Source of the DNA: Marinococcus halophilus
GTDB lineage: Bacteria; Bacillota; Bacilli; Bacillales; Marinococcaceae
NCBI RefSeq assembly: GCF_002265875.1
Contig: NZ_NPFA01000017.1
Span: 1 to 41,592 of the forward strand
DNA: 41,592 bases
Direction of reading: 5' to 3'
Shown: piece by piece, positions 1-8,250 of the stretch
Layout of the letters: each line of letters opens with the position of its first letter
Numbering within the stretch: the first letter of the stretch is position 1
The notes under the pieces: generated by a model
The model's database searches: none
What the model was told of the DNA's origin: nothing
Seen by the model: the letters and a program-made list of their open reading frames with translations, nothing else
Made by a program: the position numbers and the translations under genes

Positions 1-286
1 TGGAGGAGGCCTGCCGCCGGATGTGCTGCAGTACCGAGCGCTGGAGCTTACGCTCCAGGGCATGGTCATCCACCCGGGACGTGCGAAAAAACCGGGTCAC
101 CGATGAATGGTGGGCGTGATGATTCGCAGCTTCCTGCAGGGCCTTCACGCTCCCGTTACGGTGCTCCCGGGTCCAGCCTTCCAGCAGCTTCTGCATATGC
201 CGGGCAGCTGGGGCGGACATAAAGAACCGGAGGTTCCATTGATCAAAGGCGTTGGCGATGCAGGAGGAATATGATACGGTAGACAT
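1..286 (-). CDS. Transposase, N-terminal part (IS4/IS701-like), truncated by window edge
   Basis: An uninterrupted minus-strand frame runs from an ATG at 286 to the window edge (95 codons). It begins MSTVSYSSCIANAFDQWNLR and continues with a region rich in His and Arg (HHAHHSSVTRFF, then SRVDDHALERKLQ). This resembles the N-terminal helix-turn-helix-like region of DDE transposases of the IS4/IS701 group common in Bacillaceae. An AAAGGA ribosome binding site precedes the ATG. The catalytic DDE part lies outside the window, so family assignment rests on N-terminal character only and whether the gene is intact is unknown. Confidence 0.6.
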   Translation of the reverse strand, partial: MSTVSYSSCIANAFDQWNLRFFMSAPAARHMQKLLEGWTREHRNGSVKALQEAANHHAHHSSVTRFFRTSRVDDHALERKLQRSVLQHIRRQASS

Positions 287-365
287 GAGGCAGAATCCTT
301 TCTCGATGGTGTTTTGGTCGATGTCATCGTACCGTATTAACGGGGATTCTGTCTCTTTGTTATTG
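1..365 (-). mobile_element. Insertion sequence fragment, left window edge
   Basis: The 5' part of a transposase gene (see the CDS at 1-286) plus about 70 bases of its leader form the end of an insertion sequence cut by the window edge. The exact terminal inverted repeat cannot be defined because the other end is outside the window. The boundary at about 365 is a guess from the change to AT-rich DNA with no coding signal. Confidence 0.6.
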
Positions 366-524
366 ATAATGGAAATAATTGTTAGCAAACCTGCAACATT
401 AGAGCAGAAGTTAAATCAACATTAATGCAACATTTTATCCAATAAAGCACTTTGACGAAAGGACGAAAGCCCATGTAGGCAGCTCATCTTTTTCCCATAT
501 AAAAACTAAATACTAGTGGGTGAT

Positions 525-1763
525 ATGATGGGCCGTAAGCGTTCGTTCTTTTTGTTGTTGAGTAATCAGTCTATCGCCAGTGCCGGCGATATTTTTTATC
601 TTGTAAGTATTATCAGTGTCGTTTACGAGCGCACTTCTTCCGTGTTTCTCGTTTCTCTTATTCCTTTTATCAATACATTTTCCCGGTTTCTTGGCGGACT
701 GTTCGCTCCCTGGATACTGGAAAAAGGGAGCCTGAGATCGATTTTAGCTTCGGCGTCCATTGGCAAGGGGCTGCTGTTGATGATTCTGCCCGCGCTTCTC
801 CTAACAAACGTGGTGTCTTCATTTTTAATATGGGCGTTGACGGTTGTAGGCCTGATTGCCGTATTCGACAGCTGGATTACGCCAGCCCGGAACGCTTCTC
901 TCCCGAGAATCGTCCCCCGGCATTCGCTGGTTCGGGCAAACAGCCTGATGGCCATGTCGGATCAAACAATTCAATTAGCCGGATGGCCTGTTGGCGCTCT
1001 GTTCATCGTACTGTTTCCCCCGGGCGCGGTGCTTATAGGCACCTCCCTTGCCTTTATGGTGATTTCTTTTCTGCTTCTCGGCGTTCGTATTGAGAGAAGC
1101 GACGCTTCTTTTCAAACCTCTTCGGGCCCATCGATGGCAGCAGTCCTTCAAGCAGGGTGGAAGTATGTTTGGAAGCATCGTCCGCTGCGCACCATGTTTA
1201 TTGTCGACGGCATTACCTCTTTAACAGGAGCCATCTGGATTGCTGCGTTATTGTATGTGTATGTTACCGACGTGCTGCAGGAAAATCAATCGTGGTGGGG
1301 GTACATCAATGCTTCTTTTTTCGCCGGCCTGATGATTGGAGGCATGCTCTGCTTCCGGTTTGAAAAGGCACTTCAGATAAAAGCCCGGTATTTTTTAATC
1401 GGCAGCTCCTTTTGTGTTGCGGTTTTCACCTTTTGGTTCGCATTTCCAGCTTCCAGCGTTTTTGCCCTGCTCATTTCCCTTTTGATCGGTATTCCGACGC
1501 AGGTTCAGGAGGTTACACAGATTTCTCTGATTCAAATCCATACGGAGGAAAAACAGCTGGCAAGGGTATTTTCCGCCAGAGACGTAATTTTAACCAGCTT
1601 TTTTGGTTTTTCTTCGCTGCTGGTTGGCGGAATCGCGGAAGTAGTGGGAGTCCGCAACGTTTTTATTATGGCTTCGCTCCTTTTGACTATCAGCGGGCTG
1701 ATGTATGTACGGTACCGGAATGTATTATCGACGTCTGCCGAAGAACAAGAGCTCTCTACCTAA
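525..1763 (+). CDS. MFS transporter (efflux-type)
   Basis: Integral membrane protein of about 412 residues with some 12 hydrophobic segments, the usual length of the major facilitator superfamily. Its N-terminus (SFFLLLSNQSIASAGDIFYL) and the segment after TM2 match proton-driven MFS exporters of the MefA/YfmI type. The substrate cannot be read from the sequence. Three in-frame starts exist (GTG 516, ATG 525, ATG 528). A GGGTGAT motif lies just before 525, favouring 525 or 528. The gene stands alone on the plus strand and is followed by a hairpin at 1794-1833. It could be a drug, siderophore or sugar-derivative exporter. Confidence 0.8.
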   Translation: MMGRKRSFFLLLSNQSIASAGDIFYLVSIISVVYERTSSVFLVSLIPFINTFSRFLGGLFAPWILEKGSLRSILASASIGKGLLLMILPALLLTNVVSSFLIWALTVVGLIAVFDSWITPARNASLPRIVPRHSLVRANSLMAMSDQTIQLAGWPVGALFIVLFPPGAVLIGTSLAFMVISFLLLGVRIERSDASFQTSSGPSMAAVLQAGWKYVWKHRPLRTMFIVDGITSLTGAIWIAALLYVYVTDVLQENQSWWGYINASFFAGLMIGGMLCFRFEKALQIKARYFLIGSSFCVAVFTFWFAFPASSVFALLISLLIGIPTQVQEVTQISLIQIHTEEKQLARVFSARDVILTSFFGFSSLLVGGIAEVVGVRNVFIMASLLLTISGLMYVRYRNVLSTSAEEQELST

Positions 1764-1793
1764 GAAATACTGATACAACCACCATATAAAAAT

Positions 1794-1833
1794 AAACAGC
1801 GGCGCTTTCTGTATATAGAGGGCGTTGCTGTTT
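1794..1833 (+). terminator. Hairpin after MFS gene
   Basis: AAACAGCGGCGC pairs with GCGTTGCTGTTT, including two G-U pairs, about 30 bases after the MFS stop codon. The downstream T-run is poor, so this is a moderate rather than strong intrinsic terminator. Confidence 0.5.
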
Positions 1834-1883
1834 GTATTGAAGTAAATAAATCTTTCAGTTTAATAGCAGAAAGGAGAATCTTA

Positions 1884-2072
1884 TTGAATGCAGTTGACGT
1901 GATTATTTATGCAGTGTGCTTTCTATTAATCATGACCGCCGGCGTTATTATGTTCAAAGAGTACAGAAAATCAAAAAAGGTGAGCAGGCAGCCGAAGTTC
2001 ACTATATCTATATGCCTTTTACTATCGGCTTCTTTACTTCAGCTGATTTATGGTATCACCACTAATTTCTAA
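1884..2072 (+). CDS. Small membrane protein, 62 residues
   Basis: A two-segment membrane peptide: hydrophobic stretches at about residues 5-23 and 42-58 flank a basic middle (KEYRKSKKVSRQPK), predicting a cytoplasmic loop with both ends outside. It starts with TTG at 1884, seven bases after a clear AAGGAG. An ATG at 1888 is in another frame. The family is not recognised and no neighbour suggests a role. The strong ribosome binding site and membrane topology argue for a real gene. Confidence 0.6.
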   Translation: MNAVDVIIYAVCFLLIMTAGVIMFKEYRKSKKVSRQPKFTISICLLLSASLLQLIYGITTNF

Positions 2073-2455
2073 GAGCACAATCCCGAACGTGCATTGAGTG
2101 ATTTCAAGTATTATTAAAAATTGATGACAGCACAGTTTAATAGCGTGTCAAATATGTCCAGATTCATTTTCAAACACCCCATAAATAATTTAAGACCTTT
2201 TGATAAGTAAAAGTGCTTTTTTAAGTCGATATATGGAATGACTAAAAATGTTTATCTTTAAAACAATAAACATTTCCCTATTTATGCCCACGAAAATAGC
2301 ATGGAACGTCTATCGATAAATTTTTCATCCGTTCGTTGAACAAAAAGCGTTTAAAATGATCTCGAAGAGGAAAACCTAACACGCATACGTTTCTACTGCC
2401 TCTTGATCAGTAGCTACGGAAGAGACTATACATCGATGAAAAAGGAGAGAGAGTC
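2073..2455. other. Intergenic region, 383 bases
   Basis: AT-rich, no coding signal. It holds a perfect 10-bp inverted repeat at 2246-2275 (AAATGTTTAT and ATAAACATTT, 10-base loop) without a T-run on either side. GTTTAA at about 2348 could be a sigma-B-like -35, but the matching -10 is poor. No confident promoter for the TspO-like gene was found. Confidence 0.5.
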
Positions 2456-3211
2456 ATGACAACATCACGGCGATGGGCTATCGCTTACCTGCTCGTTTTT
2501 GGCTTTATGATTTTTTTAAATTACTGGAGTACCACCAATGTTGGGACTGTAGCAAACAACAACCAGGCGATCATCCAGCCCGCCGGCTTTGCCTTTTCCA
2601 TCTGGGGTCTGATTTATGTGCTGCTATTGGCCTGGATCCTCAAGCAGTTATTCACCAGTGGGCGGAAGGAAACCGTAGTGTCCCAATTGACATTCTGGCC
2701 GATCCTCAATTTCCTGTTAAACGGATGCTGGATCATCGTGTTCACCCAGCAGTGGTTGGTCACTTCTACCCTAGTCATTGCGGCCCTCCTCTATACATTG
2801 GGCGTCATGTACACCCTCACAGCCAAAGCCGGTTATCGAGGGTTCGACCGGCTGCCTTTTTCCATTTATTTTGCCTGGGTGACGGTCGCAACCATCGTGA
2901 ACGTGTTTACGGTAATGGTCAGCGCGCAGGTCACCACATTGCTGGGCCTGCAGGAATTAGGCTGGACGTTGATCCTGCTTGGAGCAGCGACCGGCATTGG
3001 CGTCCTCATTGCCGCGCGATTTCGCGACTGGCTGTATCCCCTTGTTCTCCTCTGGCCCTACTACGGCATCTATGCGGCAAATGATCGGGCCTACGCAAGC
3101 CTAGACCTGACCCTGCTGCTTACCAGTATTCTCTTAGTGTTCGTAGCGCTTATCGTGGGAATCTATCAGCTGCGTCTTCAGCAACGGACGAGCCATCCAC
3201 AATCCTTGTAA
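2456..3211 (+). CDS. Tryptophan-rich sensory protein (TspO/MBR-like)
   Basis: A 251-residue membrane protein with about seven hydrophobic segments. After TM1 it has IQPAGFAFSIWGLIY, the PAG-x-x-F-x-I-W-G-x-I-Y motif of the tryptophan-rich sensory (TspO/CrtK-related) family, and Trp/Tyr-rich helices near the end (DWLYPLVLLWPYYGIY). It is longer than classical TspO (about 160 residues) but typical of the Bacillaceae subgroup. Family members bind porphyrins or related ligands; the role of this long form is not established. The start is an ATG at 2456 behind AAAGGAGAGAG. The gene is monocistronic. Confidence 0.78.
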   Translation: MTTSRRWAIAYLLVFGFMIFLNYWSTTNVGTVANNNQAIIQPAGFAFSIWGLIYVLLLAWILKQLFTSGRKETVVSQLTFWPILNFLLNGCWIIVFTQQWLVTSTLVIAALLYTLGVMYTLTAKAGYRGFDRLPFSIYFAWVTVATIVNVFTVMVSAQVTTLLGLQELGWTLILLGAATGIGVLIAARFRDWLYPLVLLWPYYGIYAANDRAYASLDLTLLLTSILLVFVALIVGIYQLRLQQRTSHPQSL

Positions 3212-3845
3212 GTTCTGCTGGAATCGGTGCTTCATGGTAGTCGGTTTTCTGGAAGAAGACATTAAAGTCTCCTTCTTTGATGTTGGTTGTTGGTTCTGCA
3301 GTGTATTATGCTACTAGGCAGCTTTTTTCCTAGATGGACCACCAACGTCTGTGCTTCTCTCACAGTACAGGTTTTTTGGTCATAAAAATAGAAAAAACCG
3401 CTACTCGGCGGAGCAGCGGGACGAATCGTCCTGGTTCCACATCTGATCTTACAGGGACATCGGACTTAAGCGATTGATAATGTATTCTTTTTGTCTTTAT
3501 GTTTGAATACCGTGAAATAGCTCCTCCTTATAAAAAGGAAGCAGACTTCTAGCAGCTTCCCTCTTCAACGTATTCATGACATTGCGACAGATCTTTAAGC
3601 AGATGATCTTTTGAATAAGACTTCAATTAACATAATCACGATTATTAGCAATTCACAAAAAAGCTTCGCTTTCTCCGTTTGGAAAGCGAGGCTTTTTGCT
3701 TGGGCTTCATGTTTATTCTCTTTTCACGTTAAGCGTTTGCAACGTGGAAAGGGCGTGCGTGAAGGAACACTAAGAAATGTTCTCTTCCCTTCAATCATAA
3801 AACCCGTCATTAATTCAAATGGTTTGAGGGTTGATAACGTGATTG
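3212..3845. other. Intergenic region with T-box-like leader remnant and hairpins
   Basis: No intact gene. On the minus strand GTGGAACC (near 3432-3439) is followed by ATTCGTCCC and a terminator-like hairpin CCGCTGCT/AGTAGCGG with a T6 run (about 3392-3420), resembling the antiterminator/terminator end of a T-box leader. Just downstream on that strand a short frame (3150-3305) reads YTAEPTTNIKEGDFNVFFQK and runs into the TspO-like gene; it may be a gene remnant. A GGAAGC/GCTTCC hairpin lies at 3537-3560 and the probable bdhA terminator at 3654-3700. Confidence 0.4.
3654..3702 (-). terminator. Probable terminator of the alcohol dehydrogenase gene
   Basis: AAAAAAGCTTCGCTTTC and GGAAAGCGAGGCTTTTTG form a long stem with a 7-base loop and A/T runs on both sides. 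It can act in either direction. It lies about 145 bases past the minus-strand dehydrogenase stop, the only nearby upstream gene on that strand. Confidence 0.6.
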
Positions 3846-4895
3846 TTACGACTTTCCACTTACTCGTACAAGAATTTTTGCCTGGGACTTATCCTGCGAT
3901 AAGGCTTCAAAACCACGAGGGACAATGTCGTTCAAATCAATATGATCCGTAATGACTGGATCAACATACAGCTGACCATTGGCTAACAGTTCCAGTGTTT
4001 GCTTATACGTACTTGGTTCGAAAGCAAACGTCGATTTCACGCTGACACCGGTCGTCGTTAACGACATCGGGTGGAACGTCATGTCATTAGCAAAAATAGA
4101 AACCACATTCATGATGCCCCGTGCTTTTGTAGCAGCCACGGCCTGGTTAAAGGTGACACCGATGCCTGCCACTTCAAACGACTTATCGACACCGTCAGGA
4201 ACAATCTGTTTGACCGCTTCGACGGCATCTTCTTCGCCAGAATTAATGATGTGGGTGGCCCCAACGTCTTTCGCTTTTTGCAATCTGGTTTCAGACAAAT
4301 CCAGGGCAATAATTTTCGAAGCCCCGGCGGCCCGGGCGGCAATAACCGTAAGAAGACCAATAGGACCTACCCCAAAAACAGCGACCGTTTCCCCTATCGT
4401 TATATTGGACTCCTTAATTGACTGCACGGCTACCGACGTTGGTTCCACCAGAGCGCCCAATTCCAGGGAAAGTCCTTCTGGTAATTTATACACGTGATCT
4501 TCAGGTACCGAGACAAAATCGGCGAATCCACCCTCCCGATGAAGACCAATAAAAGCGACGCCGTCATAGATATCGTAATGTTCACCCTTGTTTCCATAGG
4601 TAAGTACAGGATTAATAGAAACACGATCACCTACATGAACATCTTTAACGTTCTCCCCAATGGCTTCTACCACCCCTGAAAATTCATGGCCCATCGCAAA
4701 AGGCGCCTGGCCTCCGGAGATGGGATCCTGTTCCTCGTTGGGGATAAAAACCGGGCCTTCTTCGTATTCATGCAAGTCACTTCCACAAATACCGGCCCAA
4801 GCTACTCGCACTTTGACCTCGTCATTATGGATAGACGGCTCGGAACGCTCTTCCACTCTTATGTCTTTGGCATCATACCATACGGCTGCTTTCAT
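3846..4895 (-). CDS. bdhA: Zinc-dependent alcohol dehydrogenase, 2,3-butanediol dehydrogenase-like
   Basis: Medium-chain dehydrogenase of 349 residues. The catalytic zinc set is visible: Cys37 (GICGSDLHEY), His70-Glu71 (MGHEFSGVVE) and Glu151 (LVEPTSVAV). The Rossmann motif GVGPIG lies at 175-180. The structural-zinc cysteines near residue 100 are missing, as in Bacillus BdhA, and the segment after Cys37 (EEGPVFIP) also fits BdhA/acetoin reductases. The likely reaction is NAD-linked interconversion of acetoin and 2,3-butanediol. A related sugar alcohol or threonine-type substrate cannot be excluded. Start ATG at 4895 follows AAAGGAGGAAATAATC. Single-gene unit. Confidence 0.82.
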   Translation of the reverse strand: MKAAVWYDAKDIRVEERSEPSIHNDEVKVRVAWAGICGSDLHEYEEGPVFIPNEEQDPISGGQAPFAMGHEFSGVVEAIGENVKDVHVGDRVSINPVLTYGNKGEHYDIYDGVAFIGLHREGGFADFVSVPEDHVYKLPEGLSLELGALVEPTSVAVQSIKESNITIGETVAVFGVGPIGLLTVIAARAAGASKIIALDLSETRLQKAKDVGATHIINSGEEDAVEAVKQIVPDGVDKSFEVAGIGVTFNQAVAATKARGIMNVVSIFANDMTFHPMSLTTTGVSVKSTFAFEPSTYKQTLELLANGQLYVDPVITDHIDLNDIVPRGFEALSQDKSQAKILVRVSGKS

Positions 4896-5365
4896 GATTA
4901 TTTCCTCCTTTATTGGTAAATTATTCCCAATTTATAAAATATTTAAACGAAACCCCGCATCTCTCTTTAAAATTTTGAGATTAACGCTTGGACAAAGCAC
5001 TTTAATCGAAGTAGTCAAACGTTCATCAACATAACGGCCCTTATCGGAAGTAAAGTCGTTATATTGAAAATAACCTAGAATAATGATTACACATGCGCAA
5101 CGCATAAGGCGTTAGACGGCGTTGGGAAGCCGGAGGAGTTAAAAGGAAAATTAGTCAACTTTTATAGTCGTCGCATTGATATCGAACGCCGACTGATGTA
5201 TAACACGGATAAACAGCAAATTAGTATTTTTACTTGGAGGAATGAAATCTGCCACCTTGATTGGATATATAACCAAATGACAACTTAAAATGTTTTTCAG
5301 CTTAATTCATATAACATTGATTACCAACCCACTAAGAATCCTTTCACAGCAGTTAACCCTTCGAA
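4896..5365. other. Intergenic region, 470 bases
   Basis: Between the divergently placed bdhA start and the aminopeptidase end. It contains the bdhA leader and the decayed toxin fragment at 5091-5288. Nothing else is recognised, and no antitoxin remnant was found upstream of the toxin fragment. Confidence 0.5.
5091..5288 (+). pseudogene. YoeB/Txe-type toxin remnant (C-terminal part)
   Basis: An open plus-strand stretch ending in TAA at 5286-5288 reads KALDGVGKPEELKGKL, then NFYSRRIDIERRLMYNTD, then QQISIFTW. This follows the C-terminal half of YoeB/Txe ribosome-dependent mRNA interferases, which carry a GIGKPEPLK motif, SRRI-x-x-EHRLVY and a terminal beta strand. The catalytic-core Glu and Arg positions are recognisable, but the first ~40 residues and any start codon are absent, a stop lies at 5076, and the tail runs on past the usual end. 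No YefM-type antitoxin is nearby. Probably a dead toxin-antitoxin relic. Confidence 0.6.
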
Positions 5366-6616
5366 TTAGAATTGGAAATCCCCATCTCTCATTAAGATAG
5401 TTTCTTTCCCGTCTTTTTCGACCCCCACCGCCTTCATATCTTCAGTACCAAAGGCGACATTGATCGATAGGAGGGACGTATTCAGCCCGGCTTCCTCCAA
5501 CGCTTGCTCCGATAGACTACTGCCGTGTTGAAGATTAGAAGGGGAGGCGTTCCCGATGCCAATATGGCAGGCCGTATTTTCATCAAACAGGGTATTGTAA
5601 AAGAGCGTATTTGTCTGGGAAAGAGGGGAATGAGTCGAAACCAAAGCAATTTCTCCTAAATAAGAAGCACCTTCGTCGGTTTCAAGGAGACATTGTAATG
5701 CTTCCTGGCCATCGGTCGCAGCATAGGACGTAATTTGTCCATCTTGAAAGGTGAGGGAAACATCCTCGATAATCCTTCCCTCATAAACAAGCGGTTTCGT
5801 AGCTGCGAGTTTGCCGTTGACCTTGTTTTTATGAGGGGCTGAAAATATTTCTTCCGTAGGGATGTTCGGAAAGAACGGAATTCCCTTGGTGTCTGTCACG
5901 CCCCCGCCAAGAAAGACATGATTGTCCGGCATCCCAACGACCAAATCGGTCCCCTGACTATTGGTAAAATGCAAAGCGTCAAACTGGCGATTGTTGAGAA
6001 ACGTTTTCCGGAACTCGAAAGCTCTGTCATGGTTTTCCCAATCTTCGATGGAATGGCTTCCATCGGCACGGACTCCGTGTAAGACGACTTGCCATAACGA
6101 CTGTAGCGCTTCTTCTTTCCTTAGATGAGGAAATACTTTCGTCGCCCATCCAAAGGAAGGAACAGCCAGAAGACACCAGCGTACCTCGTGGGATCTCGTC
6201 TTGGCATAATATCTCTCCAGTTTGTTGCGATAGGCCTTTTGAACGCGACTCGTCCTTTCGGGGGAAACATCTGTAAAGACATCGAAGCTTTCAGAAATGA
6301 GATGGATGTAGGCAGCACCCGCATCGCCCCATTCGTTCACGCGCGCCTGCTTCCAATCAGGAACGTGATCGATGGCTCCTCCTGCAGCGTGAAGGTAAAA
6401 TGCCCGGGTCGACCATTCATCCCTCCAGTCCATCACTACATTGGACGCCCCGGCCTCGTAGGCTGCCGTTTGGACAAGACGCGCAAAAGCGGCATGCTTG
6501 ATGTCACTATGTATTACCACTAATTGATTTTTCTGTACATTGATTCCCATTCGTACCGCAAGCTCGGCATATTTTTTCAACGATTCGTCACTGATAAGCT
6601 CATCGATATTTTCCAT
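5366..6616 (-). CDS. Aminopeptidase, peptidase family M29
   Basis: A 416-residue cytosolic metallo-aminopeptidase of the M29 (AmpS/AmpT, thermophilic aminopeptidase) family, removing N-terminal residues from peptides. Visible family features are the N-terminal KYAELAVRMGINVQKNQ block, the metal-site glutamate in NIPTEEIF (255/256), a second glutamate in LGEIALV (322), and the HSPLSQTNTLFYNTLFDENT block (329-348) followed by ACHIGIG with His351. Length is normal. It lies 27 bases after a small membrane protein gene on the same strand, probably one transcript. Start ATG at 6616 follows AAAAGGAGTAGGGGAGA. Confidence 0.88.
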   Translation of the reverse strand: MENIDELISDESLKKYAELAVRMGINVQKNQLVVIHSDIKHAAFARLVQTAAYEAGASNVVMDWRDEWSTRAFYLHAAGGAIDHVPDWKQARVNEWGDAGAAYIHLISESFDVFTDVSPERTSRVQKAYRNKLERYYAKTRSHEVRWCLLAVPSFGWATKVFPHLRKEEALQSLWQVVLHGVRADGSHSIEDWENHDRAFEFRKTFLNNRQFDALHFTNSQGTDLVVGMPDNHVFLGGGVTDTKGIPFFPNIPTEEIFSAPHKNKVNGKLAATKPLVYEGRIIEDVSLTFQDGQITSYAATDGQEALQCLLETDEGASYLGEIALVSTHSPLSQTNTLFYNTLFDENTACHIGIGNASPSNLQHGSSLSEQALEEAGLNTSLLSINVAFGTEDMKAVGVEKDGKETILMRDGDFQF

Positions 6617-6643
6617 TCTCCCCTACTCCTTTTATAGAAACTG

Positions 6644-7051
6644 CTAGATCTCTAACCATTGCCTACCTATTATAAGCAGCATTAGCCACTCGAAGATCCC
6701 TCCTAAGATCCACCAACCACACCAATAATCATCGTTATTATTACTTTCCTTTTTCCATTGATAGGTTCCAAACACCAGGTAGAGGGAACAAAGAGGAAAA
6801 ATAATGACAAAGAGCGAAAGATAGCCTGGCCACTTTCCCAGGTTCATGGGTAATACGGTAAGAAAAGCGATACTAGCGGTAAACCAACGTGTAACATTTC
6901 GATGAGTCTCATTCGCATAGTTTTTAAGGCGATCCTGCCCATTGCGCTTCATATACCATCGCCTCGTTAGTTTCATCGTTAAGGCCATGCCACCCGCCAG
7001 CAACAATAAGCTGGAAAACAGTTCCACGAAAAACCACAGTTGTTCGTTCAT
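6644..7051 (-). CDS. Small integral membrane protein upstream of aminopeptidase
   Basis: A protein of about 135 residues starting MNEQLWFFVELF, with hydrophobic segments near residues 5-25, 55-75, 78-95 and 110-128. A basic, Asn-rich stretch separates segments 1 and 2, and KKESNNNDDYWCGWW separates 3 and 4. The upstream in-frame ATG at 7090 would add 13 charged residues, but GAGAGGGAACGTG directly precedes the ATG at 7051, so that start was chosen. Family not recognised. Same strand and close spacing suggest co-transcription with the M29 peptidase. Confidence 0.65.
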   Translation of the reverse strand: MNEQLWFFVELFSSLLLLAGGMALTMKLTRRWYMKRNGQDRLKNYANETHRNVTRWFTASIAFLTVLPMNLGKWPGYLSLFVIIFPLCSLYLVFGTYQWKKESNNNDDYWCGWWILGGIFEWLMLLIIGRQWLEI

Positions 7052-7560
7052 CACGTTCCCTCTCTCTTTGTTTTTCTTTTGCCATGGCACTATCCAATAA
7101 AAAGAAAAAGTTTATCTCGAAACTAGTCGATGTTTTTTTGCACGGAGGCCGGGAGTTCAACGATGAGCTTATCTTTCAACCCTATTAAGACGGATGATTG
7201 CAGGCGGTAATTTTGCATTTTCAATGCGTCAACTCTTTAGCGCTTCTCATCTTCTGCTTAATTGTGGCTTTGGTTTGAACGACGGATATTTGAAAAATAC
7301 CTGCTCTGAAAATTTCAAACGACATTTTTCTCTTTTTTGTTTCTCCGCGCAGAAAAAGATTTATCAGTAATGATTTCGAAAGCAATTAGATTGCAGGGCA
7401 AATTTTTGCATTCTTATAGGCTTCAGTCGCCATCTAGCGTAAGGGCATTGATCAGTACCAAATTGTTTTTCACCTTTTTTATTTTCATATCAGGTTAATG
7501 CGTTGCTTACAGCGGGAAAGGATTTTATAGCGTTAATAGGGCAAAAAGGAGTTGACCACT
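7052..7560. other. Intergenic region, about 500 bases
   Basis: No coding signal that beats chance. A plausible sigma-A promoter for the downstream lipoprotein is TTGCTT (7503-7508), a 17-base spacer and TATAGC (7526-7531), followed by the ribosome binding site AAAAAGGAG. The rest shows nothing recognisable. Confidence 0.45.
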
Positions 7561-8073
7561 TTGCAAAAACAAATTATTACGATGAGTACAGCTCTGCTAT
7601 TGAGCGGCGGGCTTTTAGCTGGGTGTGGCGGAAACGAAGAAGAAACGCCCTTCAGCTCGCAAAATTACGAAGGGGGCGAAGAGCAGCAGGACGACCGCGA
7701 GGTAAATATAATGAGTCCTGGTGACACTGCTACAGCAGATGGCATGGACATTACCATCGATTCTGTGGAGTTCACTTCCAGTGAGGAGAATACTAACGGA
7801 GATACCAACGATCTTTTAGCAATAAACGTCTCTGCGACAAATACAACCCAAGAATCAAAAACGCTTTCTCAAGAGAACTTTGAACTTTTTAACGAAAGCG
7901 GGTATACCCGCCCGGTGCATAGAACTGGGGAGTCTATCCCTGCCACTCTCAGCCCAAATGAGGAAGCCAGCGGCACCATTTATTATGATGCTAAAGAGGG
8001 GAACAAGTTCCAAATTGAATACATGAGCCCTTCTACAGAAGAATCGACCCCCGTTTGGGAGGTGCCGTCATAG
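7561..8073 (+). CDS. DUF4352-type lipoprotein
   Basis: Exported lipoprotein of about 170 residues. The signal peptide ends in a lipobox LLAGC (Cys22 counting from TTG 7561), followed by an acidic linker (GGNEEETPFSS, EGGEEQQDD) and a beta-rich domain: VNIMSPGDTATADGM, DITIDSVEF, LLAINVSATNTTQESKTLS, ending in a SGTIYYDA strand. This matches the DUF4352 immunoglobulin-like fold of extracytoplasmic Gram-positive lipoproteins of unknown function. Start: GGAG at 7548-7551 fits TTG 7561 (9-base gap), while TTG 7552 is too close. A decayed paralogue lies at 14635-15028. Confidence 0.8.
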   Translation: MQKQIITMSTALLLSGGLLAGCGGNEEETPFSSQNYEGGEEQQDDREVNIMSPGDTATADGMDITIDSVEFTSSEENTNGDTNDLLAINVSATNTTQESKTLSQENFELFNESGYTRPVHRTGESIPATLSPNEEASGTIYYDAKEGNKFQIEYMSPSTEESTPVWEVPS

Positions 8074-8184
8074 TTATCGGCCAAGGATGTTATATTTTTC
8101 ACTTTTATGAGGGCTCTTTTGCCCAGTGGCACGGTCGATAATTATTTTCAATGTGTTTGCCGGACCCTTATTTTTTGTAGTTTA

Positions 8185-8228
8185 GTTGCTCTTTCTTTTG
8201 GCTTGTGATAGCACAAATAAAGAGCAAC
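8185..8228. terminator. Inverted repeat between convergent genes
   Basis: Perfect 10-bp arms GTTGCTCTTT and AAAGAGCAAC enclose a 24-base loop, in the gap between the plus-strand lipoprotein and minus-strand kynA. Position suggests a bidirectional terminator, although T-runs are weak. Confidence 0.5.
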
Positions 8229-8250
8229 CCTTTCGTATGCCATTGGAACA

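Noticed and set aside
3611-3952. 113-codon plus-strand frame
   Set aside because: It runs over a terminator hairpin and into the antisense of the dehydrogenase gene, with no ribosome binding site.
5106-5125. GCGTTAGAC near 5110 resembles an integron attC core (GTTRRRY)
   Set aside because: No matching complementary core or attC stem is present, and the bases are explained by the toxin remnant reading frame.
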